A model generated the notes under the pieces. That model did not search any database. It worked only from the letters and a program-made list of their open reading frames with translations, and was not told the origin of the DNA. DNA of 64,000 nt from Collimonas fungivorans (GTDB lineage Bacteria > Pseudomonadota > Gammaproteobacteria > Burkholderiales > Burkholderiaceae_D), in assembly GCF_001584145.1 (NCBI RefSeq), contig NZ_CP013232.1, positions 1,736,001 to 1,800,000 of the forward strand, read 5' to 3'. Shown here piece by piece: positions 29,421 to 37,866 of this stretch (within the stretch, counting starts at the first letter, position 1; each line of letters begins with the position of its first letter). The position numbers and the translations under genes were made by a program.

Positions 29421-31607
29421 TCACGCGGCCAGGATGCGCCCGATCGCCGCGCTGTTGACTGCAATTTTTTCACTGTCTTGATAAAGCAGTTCCACCCGCT
29501 GCTGCAGCGGATGCCAGGCTGGCCAACTCTCGGCCTGGTTGCCGCCGTCGGTTGCTTGCGCGGAGGCCGCCGCGGCATCGGCCGCCGCAGCATCGGAAGG
29601 TGGCAAGGGCGCGTTCGGATCGAGTACCTGTTCCGCCAGTCCCAAGGTCTTGCTGACCCGCGCAGTGGCCGCATCCAGTTCGCCATTGACTGCATCCTGC
29701 GGCAGGCCTTCGGCATTGCGCCGCAACAGCATGCGCAGCGCGGCGACATGGGCGATGACCAGGTAGTTCTGTACGATGAACTGATTCAGGTTTTCCACCG
29801 CGCGATGTTTGCTGGCCGGTTCATCGAGCATGCGCACCAGGGTCGACACCAGTTCGGAAATACTGTCGAGGAAGCGCTTGCGGCAGACGCGGTAAATGAA
29901 GTCGTCGCGCACCTTGCCTTGCAACAGGTTGTTGCCGGCTTCGAGAAAGCGCTGGTTGCTTTTCAAGACGTTGCGGACCAGCTGCGGCAGCGTGCGGTAT
30001 TCCCAGCTCGGCAAGACGAAGCTGAACGCGGTGGCGATGGCGGCGCCGATCAAGGTGTCGATCAGGCGCTCGCCGATGACGTGGCCGCTGCTGGGAATCA
30101 CCAGGTTGATCTGCAGCAGGATTTGCATGCTGGCGGCAATTGCCGTGTAGCGGTACTTGACGTAGATGAAAGCCGGCGCCGCCACGGTGGCCATGAACAG
30201 GAAACCGAGCAGGGCCACCGGTTCGTGCACGAAGCGCAGGATCAATGCCGTCGCTACGCAGCCGATCAAGGTGCCGACCAGGCGGTCGCTGCGGCGCTGC
30301 TTGGTCTGGCTGAAGCTGGGCTTGAGGATGATGGCGATGGTCAGCACGATCCAGTAGCCGTGGCCGGCATACGGCAAGGCATCCGCCGCCAGCAGGCCGC
30401 AGGAAATCGCCAGCGCCGCGCGCACCGCAAAACGAAAGGTCGGCGATTGCCAGCGCAGGTTGGAGACCAGCACGCCGAGCTGGTATTTCTGCTGGGTCAG
30501 GAACGGCGTCATGTCCTTGCCCATCAGCACCGGCAGCGGCCCTTGCACGCTTTGGGTGGCGTGGTGCAGCTGGCCGATCATGTCGATTGCATCGCAGATC
30601 TTGGTATACGTGGTGCGCAGGATATCCAGCGCTTCTTCGGATACCTTGCCGGCCAGGCTGTCTTGCTGCAGCTGCTGCAGCTCGCTCTCGATCGAACGCA
30701 TCTCGGCCTTGTAGCTGATGCTGGCGAACGAAGCGCGCTTGCGGGTGATGGCGTAGGCGATGGTTTCGATATCCTTGGCGGCCTTGCTGACCAGGTCGCG
30801 CAGGTAAGTCAGGACTTCGGCGTCGGCCAGGTGGCGGCGCAGGATGGCGTAGTCGGTATGGGTCGACAGGATATGTTCATACAGGTCGAACATGCCGAAA
30901 TGGACTTGCACCAGGATCGCATCTTCCTGGTTCTTGGAGTCGCGCAGGATCAGGTCGCGCGAGGCCTGCTGCTTTTCGGCCAGCACGATCTGCTGGCGCA
31001 CCAGCGTATTGAACTGGCTGTTGAGGTCGACATGCATGTCGTAGAAATCGGCCTTGATATTGATATAGCGCGCCAGTTCGAACAAGGCTTCGGCCAGCAC
31101 CTGCTGCTTGATGCGGCTGCGCAGGAACCACGACACCGTCATCGAATAAGCCAGGTAAGCCAGGCCGCCGCCCAGGAACAGGCCGGTATGGAAAAGCGCC
31201 TGCTCCACGTTCATGGCGTTTTCCATCGACAAGGTCATCACGAACAGCGCGGAAAACTGCAAGGGCATGGCTTTTTTGCCGTACACCACCATCATGCTGG
31301 CCAGGAAAGTGACCACCACCAGCATGATGCTCAGCAGCCAGTGGAACGGCGCGCACAAGCTGATGACCAGGGTGACCACGGTGCACAACAGCACGCTCGA
31401 CAGCATTTCATTGAACTTGTGGCGCAGCGTGCTGGGCAGGTCCATCAGGCTGGTCGACAAGGCGCCGATGCAGACCGTCATCGCGGTCGGCAGGTCGCTG
31501 AACTGCAGCACCAGCAAGGTCAGCCCGACTACGCCCGTGGCGATCCGCAAACCAGTATAGAAATAATGGCTGAAGATAAAGGTGCGCAGATCCAGAGCGT
31601 AGTGCAT
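29421..31607 (-). CDS. FUSC family membrane protein (YccS-like)
   Basis: Large inner-membrane protein of the fusaric-acid-resistance/aromatic-acid efflux superfamily. There are two blocks of about five to six hydrophobic helices (roughly residues 15-160 and 395-535). Each is followed by a long soluble alpha-helical domain (about 165-390 and 540-728), the YccS/YhfK layout. SCGLLAADALPYAGHGYWIVLTIA is the typical entry into the second block. The start was placed at ATG 31607 (MHYALDLRTF); an in-frame TTG 24 bp upstream is less likely. The substrate is unknown. It is divergent from the kdp operon and has its own terminator. Confidence 0.88.
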   Translation of the reverse strand: MHYALDLRTFIFSHYFYTGLRIATGVVGLTLLVLQFSDLPTAMTVCIGALSTSLMDLPSTLRHKFNEMLSSVLLCTVVTLVISLCAPFHWLLSIMLVVVTFLASMMVVYGKKAMPLQFSALFVMTLSMENAMNVEQALFHTGLFLGGGLAYLAYSMTVSWFLRSRIKQQVLAEALFELARYINIKADFYDMHVDLNSQFNTLVRQQIVLAEKQQASRDLILRDSKNQEDAILVQVHFGMFDLYEHILSTHTDYAILRRHLADAEVLTYLRDLVSKAAKDIETIAYAITRKRASFASISYKAEMRSIESELQQLQQDSLAGKVSEEALDILRTTYTKICDAIDMIGQLHHATQSVQGPLPVLMGKDMTPFLTQQKYQLGVLVSNLRWQSPTFRFAVRAALAISCGLLAADALPYAGHGYWIVLTIAIILKPSFSQTKQRRSDRLVGTLIGCVATALILRFVHEPVALLGFLFMATVAAPAFIYVKYRYTAIAASMQILLQINLVIPSSGHVIGERLIDTLIGAAIATAFSFVLPSWEYRTLPQLVRNVLKSNQRFLEAGNNLLQGKVRDDFIYRVCRKRFLDSISELVSTLVRMLDEPASKHRAVENLNQFIVQNYLVIAHVAALRMLLRRNAEGLPQDAVNGELDAATARVSKTLGLAEQVLDPNAPLPPSDAAAADAAAASAQATDGGNQAESWPAWHPLQQRVELLYQDSEKIAVNSAAIGRILAA

Positions 31608-31744
31608 GAGTGTCTTAGCGGTAGCCGGCAAGGCTGAAAGTGTACCGCGTTTGCCACAAAAAATCGGGCAGGAAGGTGCAAAAAAGGCATGAAATCAATC
31701 CGGGCTTCCGGCGCTTGGCTTTCCCAGAGGATTTTTACGGCTTT

Positions 31745-31762
31745 TTTACACTTTGTTTACAC
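31745..31762 (+). promoter_or_regulatory. KdpE-binding box of the kdp operon
   Basis: Direct repeat TTTACAC (31745-31751) and TTTACAC (31756-31762), with repeat starts 11 bp apart, in a T-rich stretch. This matches the E. coli kdpFABC KdpE site (TTTATAC then TTTACAC, also 11 bp apart). Downstream, TTTACG (31777-31782) and TATAGC (31802-31807) could be the -35 and -10 elements. Confidence 0.8.
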
Positions 31763-31844
31763 CCCTGTCGCGTCTCTTTACGACATTTTTAGAAGCTTCT
31801 GTATAGCCTGTCGGTACCGCAACTAATCTGTAATGAGGGTAATG

Positions 31845-31949
31845 ATGGACCTGGTACTGGATGGAATTTATGTCGGCGCGGTGGTGGCGATGTTTGTCGT
31901 CACCTGGGCGCTGGCGGTGGGCTGCAAGAAGCTGGAGGATAAGCAATGA
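31845..31949 (+). CDS. small membrane protein upstream of kdpF (34 residues)
   Basis: A short ORF beginning MDLVLDGIYVGAVVAMF and ending CKKLEDKQ, with GAGGG five bases before the ATG. It has one hydrophobic helix (about residues 8-27) and a basic/charged tail after a single Cys. Its stop overlaps the kdpF start (ATGA at 31946-31949), which indicates translational coupling. Comparable 30-45 residue single-helix proteins with a Cys-x-x-Leu tail occur in front of kdpF in other proteobacteria as I recall, but their role is not established. It could be an extra small subunit or regulator of the Kdp pump. Confidence 0.72.
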   Translation: MDLVLDGIYVGAVVAMFVVTWALAVGCKKLEDKQ

Positions 31950-32035
31950 ACCCGTTTTATGTACTCGGTGCGCTGGTCACCGTGGCGCTGCTGGTATACC
32001 TGGTGGTCGCCTTGTTAAAAGCGGAGGACTTCTGA
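31946..32035 (+). CDS. kdpF: K+-transporting ATPase small subunit KdpF
   Basis: A 29-residue single-helix peptide ([20 protein letters not shown] then VALLKAEDF) matching KdpF in length, position and the C-terminal YLxxALLxAExF pattern. KdpF stabilises the KdpABC complex in the inner membrane. It starts within the stop of the preceding small ORF (ATGA) and ends 1 bp before the kdpA ATG, so translation of the three genes is tightly coupled. Confidence 0.9.
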   Translation: MNPFYVLGALVTVALLVYLVVALLKAEDF

Positions 32036-32036
32036 T

Positions 32037-33866
32037 ATGACCTCCCAATCCACCATGTTGCTGATCGCTTTCCTGGCAGTGCTGCTGGTGCTGAGCTATC
32101 CGCTCGGCAAATTTATCGTGCAGGTCGCCGGCGGCTCTTCCGACCATGCCCCGGTGCCTGGCTTCGGCTGGTTCAACCGCATCGAGCAATGGCTGTACCG
32201 TTGTGCCGGCATCCAGGCCAAGTCCGAAATGAACTGGAAGCATTACGCGCTGGCGCTGCTGCTGTTTAACACCATAGGCGCGCTGGCGACTTATGCCCTG
32301 CAGCGCTTGCAAGTCTGGCTGCCGCTCAATCCGCAGCATTTTGCCAACGTCAGCCCCGACTCTTCGTTCAATACGGCAGTCAGCTTTATTTCCAATACCA
32401 ACTGGCAGGGATACGCCGGCGAAGGCACGATGAGCTACCTGACCCAGATGCTGGTGCTGGCAGTACAGAATTTCTTCTCCGCGGCCACCGGCATCTCGGT
32501 TGCGTTTGCCTTGATCCGCGGTTTTTCGCGTCATTCGGCACAGTCTATCGGTAATTTCTGGACCGACGTCACGCGTTCCACCGTGTATGTATTGTTGCCG
32601 CTGTCGGTGATTTTCTCGGTATTCCTGATCAGCCAGGGCGTGATCCAGAATTTCGATTCGTATAAAGACGCCAACATCGTGCAGTCGCTGGATTATCAGC
32701 AGCCTAAAGTCGGCGCCGACGGCCAGCCGCTCATGGGTACCACCGGCGATGCAGCGGGCAAGCCTGTGATGGAAGCCGCCAACACCAAGGTGCAGACTTT
32801 GGCGATGGGTCCGGTGGCGTCGCAGGAAGCGATCAAGATGATAGGGACCAACGGCGGCGGTTTCTTTAACGCCAACTCGGCCCATCCCTATGAGAATCCG
32901 ACGCCTTTGTCGAATTTCATGCAGATGCTGGCGATCTTCCTGATCCCGGCCGCGCTGTGCTTCACGTTCGGTTTCATGGTCGGCGATATCCGCCAGGGCT
33001 GGGCGGTGCTGGCGGCGATGACGATCATCTTCGTCATCATGACCGCGGTAGTCATGTATGCGGAACAGCAGCCGCATCCCGGCCTGACCGCGATGGGCAT
33101 CGACCAGGGCCACAGTTTGCTGCAGTCCGGCGGCAACATGGAAGGCAAGGAAACCCGTTTCGGCATCAGCGCTTCGGCTCTGTTTGCAGCGATCACCACG
33201 GCAGCTTCTTGCGGTGCGGTCAATGCCATGCACGATTCGTTCACGGCATTGGGCGGCCTGGTGCCGATGGCCCTGATACAGATGGGTGAAGTGGTGTTCG
33301 GCGGCGTCGGTTCAGGCCTGTATGGCATGCTGGTGTTCGCCATCATGGCGGTGTTCATCGCCGGCCTGATGATCGGCCGCACCCCGGAATACCTGGGCAA
33401 GAAGATCCAGTCGTTCGAAATGAAGATGACTTCGATTGCGATCCTGGCGACGCCGATACTGGTATTGGCCGGCACCGCGATTGCGGTGATGGCGACAGCC
33501 GGCGTAGCAGGCATCCTGAATCCGGGCGCCCATGGCTTCAGCGAAATCCTGTATGCCTTCTCTTCTGCCGCCAACAACAACGGCAGCGCTTTTGCCGGCC
33601 TGTCTGCCAACACGCCGTTCTATAACGTGATGCTGGCGATAGCCATGTGGTTCGGACGATTCATCATCATCGTCACGATCCTGGCGATGGCTGGTTCGTT
33701 TGCAGCTAAAAAACGGCTGGAGCCCAACTCCGGAACCATGCCTACCCATGGCCCGCTGTTCATCGTGTTGCTGATCGGTGTCGTGGTGCTGGTGGGGGTA
33801 CTGAACTATGTACCGGCCCTGGCGCTTGGTCCCGTCGTTGAACATCTGCAGATGTTTGCACAGTAA
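32037..33866 (+). CDS. kdpA: potassium-transporting ATPase subunit A (KdpA)
   Basis: K+-selective channel-like subunit of the high-affinity KdpFABC pump. Multiple membrane helices with selectivity-filter-type loops are visible: [54 protein letters not shown] and [14 protein letters not shown], one from each of the four pseudo-repeats. 609 residues is slightly longer than E. coli KdpA (557), mainly from a periplasmic loop insertion around residues 230-255. It is coupled to kdpF upstream. The 110 bp before kdpB hold a long palindrome. Confidence 0.96.
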   Translation: MTSQSTMLLIAFLAVLLVLSYPLGKFIVQVAGGSSDHAPVPGFGWFNRIEQWLYRCAGIQAKSEMNWKHYALALLLFNTIGALATYALQRLQVWLPLNPQHFANVSPDSSFNTAVSFISNTNWQGYAGEGTMSYLTQMLVLAVQNFFSAATGISVAFALIRGFSRHSAQSIGNFWTDVTRSTVYVLLPLSVIFSVFLISQGVIQNFDSYKDANIVQSLDYQQPKVGADGQPLMGTTGDAAGKPVMEAANTKVQTLAMGPVASQEAIKMIGTNGGGFFNANSAHPYENPTPLSNFMQMLAIFLIPAALCFTFGFMVGDIRQGWAVLAAMTIIFVIMTAVVMYAEQQPHPGLTAMGIDQGHSLLQSGGNMEGKETRFGISASALFAAITTAASCGAVNAMHDSFTALGGLVPMALIQMGEVVFGGVGSGLYGMLVFAIMAVFIAGLMIGRTPEYLGKKIQSFEMKMTSIAILATPILVLAGTAIAVMATAGVAGILNPGAHGFSEILYAFSSAANNNGSAFAGLSANTPFYNVMLAIAMWFGRFIIIVTILAMAGSFAAKKRLEPNSGTMPTHGPLFIVLLIGVVVLVGVLNYVPALALGPVVEHLQMFAQ

Positions 33867-33876
33867 AAATATTTGC

Positions 33877-33951
33877 GGGACAGAGCCGCCCGGGTAGGGT
33901 TTAAGGGCCACCGCAGCGTGGCGAATTACACTCCCCGTGCGGCTCTGTCCC
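33877..33951. repeat. 75-bp palindromic repeat between kdpA and kdpB
   Basis: Outer arms GGGACAGAGCCGC (33877-33889) and GCGGCTCTGTCCC (33939-33951) are perfect complements. Inward, pairing continues imperfectly (CCCGGGTAGGGTTTAA against TTACACTCCCCGTG), and the centre has its own small hairpin (GCCAC / GTGGC). It resembles an intergenic REP/BIME-type element and is unusual inside kdpAB. Confidence 0.85.
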
Positions 33952-33976
33952 CAACTAATCAAGAAGAAGGATCATC

Positions 33977-36085
33977 ATGTCTCGCACTAATCTGACGCTC
34001 TTCGATTCCGCGCTCATGGGCCCGGCCATCGTCGCATCGTTCAAAAAGCTGGCGCCGCAAACGCAATTGCGCAACCCGGTCATGTTCGTGGTTTATGTCG
34101 GCAGTATCCTGACCACCCTGTTGTATTTCCAGGCCCTGATCGGCAAGGGCGAAGCCAGTCCGGCCTTCATCCTGGCGATCTCGGTGTGGCTCTGGTTCAC
34201 TGTGCTGTTCGCCAATTTCGCCGAAGCGCTGGCGGAAGGGCGCAGCAAGGCGCAGGCGGAATCGCTGCGCGCCTTGAAGCAAACCGTTTCCGCCAAAAAA
34301 CTGGACAATAACGGCAGCGGCAAGCCCAATGGCCAGCTCAGCAAGTGGTCGGCCACTCCGGCCAGCAACCTGCGCAAGGGCGACATCGTGCTGGTGGAAG
34401 CCGGGGACGTGATCCCGGTCGACGGTGAAGTCATCGAAGGCGTGGCCTCGGTTGACGAAAGCGCTATCACCGGCGAATCGGCACCCGTAATCCGCGAATC
34501 CGGCGGTGACTTTTCCGCTGTCACCGGCGGCACCCGGGTGCTGTCCGACTGGCTGGTGGTGCGAGTCTCGGTGAACCCTGGCGAAGCCTTCCTCGACCGC
34601 ATGATCTCAATGGTGGAAAGCGCCAAGCGGCAAAAGACACCGAACGAGATCGCCCTCACCATCTTGCTGGTGGCGCTGACCATCGTGTTCCTGCTGGTGA
34701 CTGTCACGCTGCTGCCGTTCTCGCTGTTTAGCGTGACCGCCGCCAAGTTCGGCACGCCGATCACCATCACAGTGCTGGTGGCTTTGCTGGTGTGCCTGAT
34801 CCCGACCACCATCGGCGCCTTGCTGTCCGCCATTGGCGTGGCCGGCATGAGCCGCATGATGCAGGCCAATGTGATCGCCACCTCCGGCCGTGCGGTCGAA
34901 GCTGCCGGCGACGTCGATGTACTGTTGCTGGACAAGACCGGCACCATCACGCTGGGCAATCGCCAGGCTTCGGCATTCATTCCGGCGCCCGGCATCACCG
35001 AGCAGCAATTGGCGGACGTGGCGCAACTGGCTTCGCTGGCCGATGAAACACCGGAAGGGCGCAGCATCGTGGTGCTGGCGAAGCAGCGTTTCAATATCCG
35101 CGAACGCGAGATGGGTTCGCTGCACGCCACTTTTGTGCCGTTCACCGCACAGACGCGCATGAGCGGCATCGATATCGGCGAAGCAGGCCACGAAGGTGGA
35201 AAAATTCGCGCGATCCGCAAGGGCTCGTCCGAGGCGCTCAAGAACTACCTGCAGGAACTGGGGCAGCCGTTCCCGGCCGAAGTCGCTCACAACGTCGACG
35301 ACGTCGCCCGCCGCGGCAGCACGCCGCTGGTGGTGGTGGACGACGGTGTGGTGATGGGTGTGGTCGAGTTGAAAGACATCGTCAAGGGCGGCATCAAGGA
35401 ACGTTTTGCCGAACTGCGCCGGATGGGCATCAAGACCGTCATGATCACCGGCGACAACCGCTTGACAGCGGCATCGATTGCCGCCGAAGCGGGGGTTGAC
35501 GATTTCCTGGCGGAAGCGACGCCGGAAGACAAGCTCAAGCTGATCCGCAGCTACCAGTCGGAAGGCCGGCTGGTAGCGATGACCGGCGATGGCACCAACG
35601 ACGCACCGGCGCTGGCCCAGGCCGACGTGGCGGTGGCGATGAACAGCGGCACACAGGCAGCGAAGGAAGCCGGCAACATGGTCGACCTCGATTCGAACCC
35701 GACCAAACTGCTGGAGATCGTCGAGATCGGCAAGCAGATGCTGATGACGCGCGGCGCCTTGTCGACCTTCTCGATTGCCAACGATGTCGCCAAGTATTTC
35801 GCGATTATCCCGGCGGCCTTCATCACCACTTATCCGCAGCTCGCGGCATTGAATGTGATGCACCTGGCCAGCCCATCGTCGGCCATCATGTCCGCGGTCA
35901 TCTTCAACGCCCTGATCATCGTGGTGCTGATCCCGCTGGCGCTGAAAGGTGTGCGCTATCGCGCAGTTGGAGCGGCTTCGCTGTTGCGTCGCAACCTGCT
36001 GATCTACGGCCTGGGCGGCATCATCCTGCCCTTTATCGGTATCAAGCTGATCGACATGATCTTGTCGGTCATGCACCTGGTGTAA
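33977..36085 (+). CDS. kdpB: potassium-transporting ATPase subunit B (KdpB)
   Basis: P-type ATPase catalytic subunit of Kdp. Phosphorylation motif DKTGTIT with Asp319; actuator motif TGES (ITGESAPV); hinge [21 protein letters not shown]; and [11 protein letters not shown] in the nucleotide-binding region. Seven membrane segments are expected. 702 residues compares with 682 in E. coli; the extra length is in the N-terminal third (a Ser/Asn/Gly-rich stretch around 105-118). AAGGA precedes the ATG. kdpC follows after 14 bp. Confidence 0.97.
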   Translation: MSRTNLTLFDSALMGPAIVASFKKLAPQTQLRNPVMFVVYVGSILTTLLYFQALIGKGEASPAFILAISVWLWFTVLFANFAEALAEGRSKAQAESLRALKQTVSAKKLDNNGSGKPNGQLSKWSATPASNLRKGDIVLVEAGDVIPVDGEVIEGVASVDESAITGESAPVIRESGGDFSAVTGGTRVLSDWLVVRVSVNPGEAFLDRMISMVESAKRQKTPNEIALTILLVALTIVFLLVTVTLLPFSLFSVTAAKFGTPITITVLVALLVCLIPTTIGALLSAIGVAGMSRMMQANVIATSGRAVEAAGDVDVLLLDKTGTITLGNRQASAFIPAPGITEQQLADVAQLASLADETPEGRSIVVLAKQRFNIREREMGSLHATFVPFTAQTRMSGIDIGEAGHEGGKIRAIRKGSSEALKNYLQELGQPFPAEVAHNVDDVARRGSTPLVVVDDGVVMGVVELKDIVKGGIKERFAELRRMGIKTVMITGDNRLTAASIAAEAGVDDFLAEATPEDKLKLIRSYQSEGRLVAMTGDGTNDAPALAQADVAVAMNSGTQAAKEAGNMVDLDSNPTKLLEIVEIGKQMLMTRGALSTFSIANDVAKYFAIIPAAFITTYPQLAALNVMHLASPSSAIMSAVIFNALIIVVLIPLALKGVRYRAVGAASLLRRNLLIYGLGGIILPFIGIKLIDMILSVMHLV

Positions 36086-36099
36086 TTAGGAGTATAGAA

Positions 36100-36771
36100 A
36101 TGAAATCCGCATCTACAACGCTGCCGCCGGCAAAACTGGCGGCCAATTCGAAAGTATCTTCGTCGAAAGCGGCTTCGCAAGGCGTAATGCGCCCGGCACT
36201 AGTGCTGTTCGCCAGCCTGACAATCCTATGCGGAGTGATCTATCCGCTGGCCGTGACCGGCATCGGCAAGGCGGTCTTTCCCGACCAGGCTTCCGGCAGC
36301 CTGATCGTGCAAAACGGCAAGCTGATCGGCTCGCGCCTGATCGGCCAGGAATTTTCAGCCCCCAACTATTTCTGGGGACGTCTGTCGGCAACCAGCCCGA
36401 TGCCATACAACGCCCAGGCTTCCAGCGGCTCCAATTTCGGACCTAGCAATCCGGCTTTGATAGACGCGGTCAAGGGCCGGGTCGACGCCCTGAAAGCCGC
36501 CGATCCGGGCAACACGCTGCCGATGCCGGTAGACCTGGTGACTGCCTCCGGCAGCGGCCTGGATCCGGAAATCAGCCTGGCTGCCGCCTATTACCAGGCC
36601 GGACGCATTGCACGCGAACGCAAGCTGAGCGTCGATACCGTGCACAGCCTCATCGACAGCCTGCAGCTGCGGCGCAGCCTGGGCTTCTTCGGCGAGCCGC
36701 GCGTCAATGTGCTGGCGTTGAACCTGGCGCTTGATCGGGCAACTGAGCGCCAGCATCCGGCTGCGAACTAA
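36100..36771 (+). CDS. kdpC: potassium-transporting ATPase subunit C (KdpC)
   Basis: Single-span subunit with a periplasmic domain, required for assembly and K+ affinity of KdpFABC. The membrane helix is about residues 30-52 (ALVLFASLTILCGVIYPLAV), followed by the family motifs GSRLIGQEFSAPNYFWGRLSA and VTASGSGLDPEISLAAAYYQ. 223 residues is longer than E. coli KdpC (190), owing to a 28-residue Ser/Ala/Lys-rich N-terminus before the helix. AGGAG lies at ideal spacing before the ATG. A 7-bp hairpin (36816-36838) without a T-run follows, before the TorF-type gene. Confidence 0.95.
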   Translation: MKSASTTLPPAKLAANSKVSSSKAASQGVMRPALVLFASLTILCGVIYPLAVTGIGKAVFPDQASGSLIVQNGKLIGSRLIGQEFSAPNYFWGRLSATSPMPYNAQASSGSNFGPSNPALIDAVKGRVDALKAADPGNTLPMPVDLVTASGSGLDPEISLAAAYYQAGRIARERKLSVDTVHSLIDSLQLRRSLGFFGEPRVNVLALNLALDRATERQHPAAN

Positions 36772-36907
36772 GTTTCACCACCCATTTCATTCCAGAAGGG
36801 ATAGTGCTCGCAGGACTGGCCGTACAGCGTGCGGCCAGCTTGCACACGTCCATGTTTCTTCGGGTTTGAAATAAAACACCACGCTATCTTTGTCTTATCT
36901 GGAACAT

Positions 36908-37669
36908 ATGAAGAAAATCATCTATTTTGCTGGCCTGCTGTCCGTCATCGGTGTTACCGCCTTCACTGCAAATTTCTCGCAGGCTGAAGAGGCGCCTGTT
37001 GAAGCTGCTGTCCCTGACAATTCCCTGACGTTCAATGCCAGCCTGGTCTCCGACTATCGCTTTCGCGGCATTTCCCAGACACGCTTGAAACCGGCCCTGC
37101 AAGGCGGCGCGGATTATAGCAACGCTCCTACCGGGCTGTATGTCGGCACTTGGCTGTCGACTATCAAATGGGTCAAGGACGGCGGCGGCGACGGCAATAT
37201 CGAATGGGATGTCTACGCCGGCAAGAAAGGCAATTTCACCCAGGACTTGAGCTACGATTTCGGCGTCCTGACGTATGTATATCCGTCCAATGAATTGAAT
37301 CCGGACGCCAATACCACGGAACTCTACGGCCAGCTTGGCTACGGTCCCGCATATGTCAAATATTCGCAGTCGCTGACCAATCTGTTTGGCTTTGCCAACA
37401 GCAAGAACAGCGGTTACCTGGATATCGGCGCCAATATCGATGTCAGCAACGGTTATACGGTCAATTTGCATGCCGGCCATCAAACCGTCAAAAACAACTC
37501 GGCTTCCAGTTATAACGACTGGAAAGTCGGCCTGACCAAGGATTTCGGTTTCCTGTCCGCCAGTGTGGCCGTGATCGGCACCGATACCAACAACTATGTA
37601 GGCCCGGGGCCAGATCGCAAGAACCTGGGGAAAACCGCGCTGGTAGTATCGGCGGCCAAGATATTCTAA
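36908..37669 (+). CDS. TorF family putative porin (kdp-associated outer-membrane protein)
   Basis: A 253-residue secreted beta-barrel-type protein. The signal peptide is about residues 1-26 (KKIIYFAGLLSVIGVTAF... ending SQA). The mature protein opens with LTFNASLVSDYRFRGISQT, the hallmark of the TorF/Gcw_chp (TIGR02001) family. Repeated amphipathic strands and a C-terminal aromatic (AAKIF) fit an outer-membrane barrel. The start at ATG 36908 was preferred over an upstream TTG. Lying between kdpC and kdpD on the same strand, it is likely induced with the pump and may help K+ or another solute cross the outer membrane; this is inference. Confidence 0.87.
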   Translation: MKKIIYFAGLLSVIGVTAFTANFSQAEEAPVEAAVPDNSLTFNASLVSDYRFRGISQTRLKPALQGGADYSNAPTGLYVGTWLSTIKWVKDGGGDGNIEWDVYAGKKGNFTQDLSYDFGVLTYVYPSNELNPDANTTELYGQLGYGPAYVKYSQSLTNLFGFANSKNSGYLDIGANIDVSNGYTVNLHAGHQTVKNNSASSYNDWKVGLTKDFGFLSASVAVIGTDTNNYVGPGPDRKNLGKTALVVSAAKIF

Positions 37670-37866
37670 GGATTGCTGACCGACGGTTTCAATAGTACGG
37701 GTCGGAAGGCGCAGAGTCTTCCGGCCTGTTTGCCGTTGCGGTCCCGGTATCGGCCCCGGTATCAGCCCCGATACGGGCAAGGAATTCATGCGGATTTCGG
37801 TATATCGTAGCGATAACTGGATTCCATCTACAATTAGCGCTACGATTTTATCTAACCGTCTTATCG

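Noticed and set aside
29478..31637. 719-codon open frame on the plus strand opposite the FUSC gene
   Set aside because: It mirrors the FUSC coding frame, has a composition rich in Gln/His/Arg/Asp and no recognisable domain; it is a GC-driven antisense shadow.
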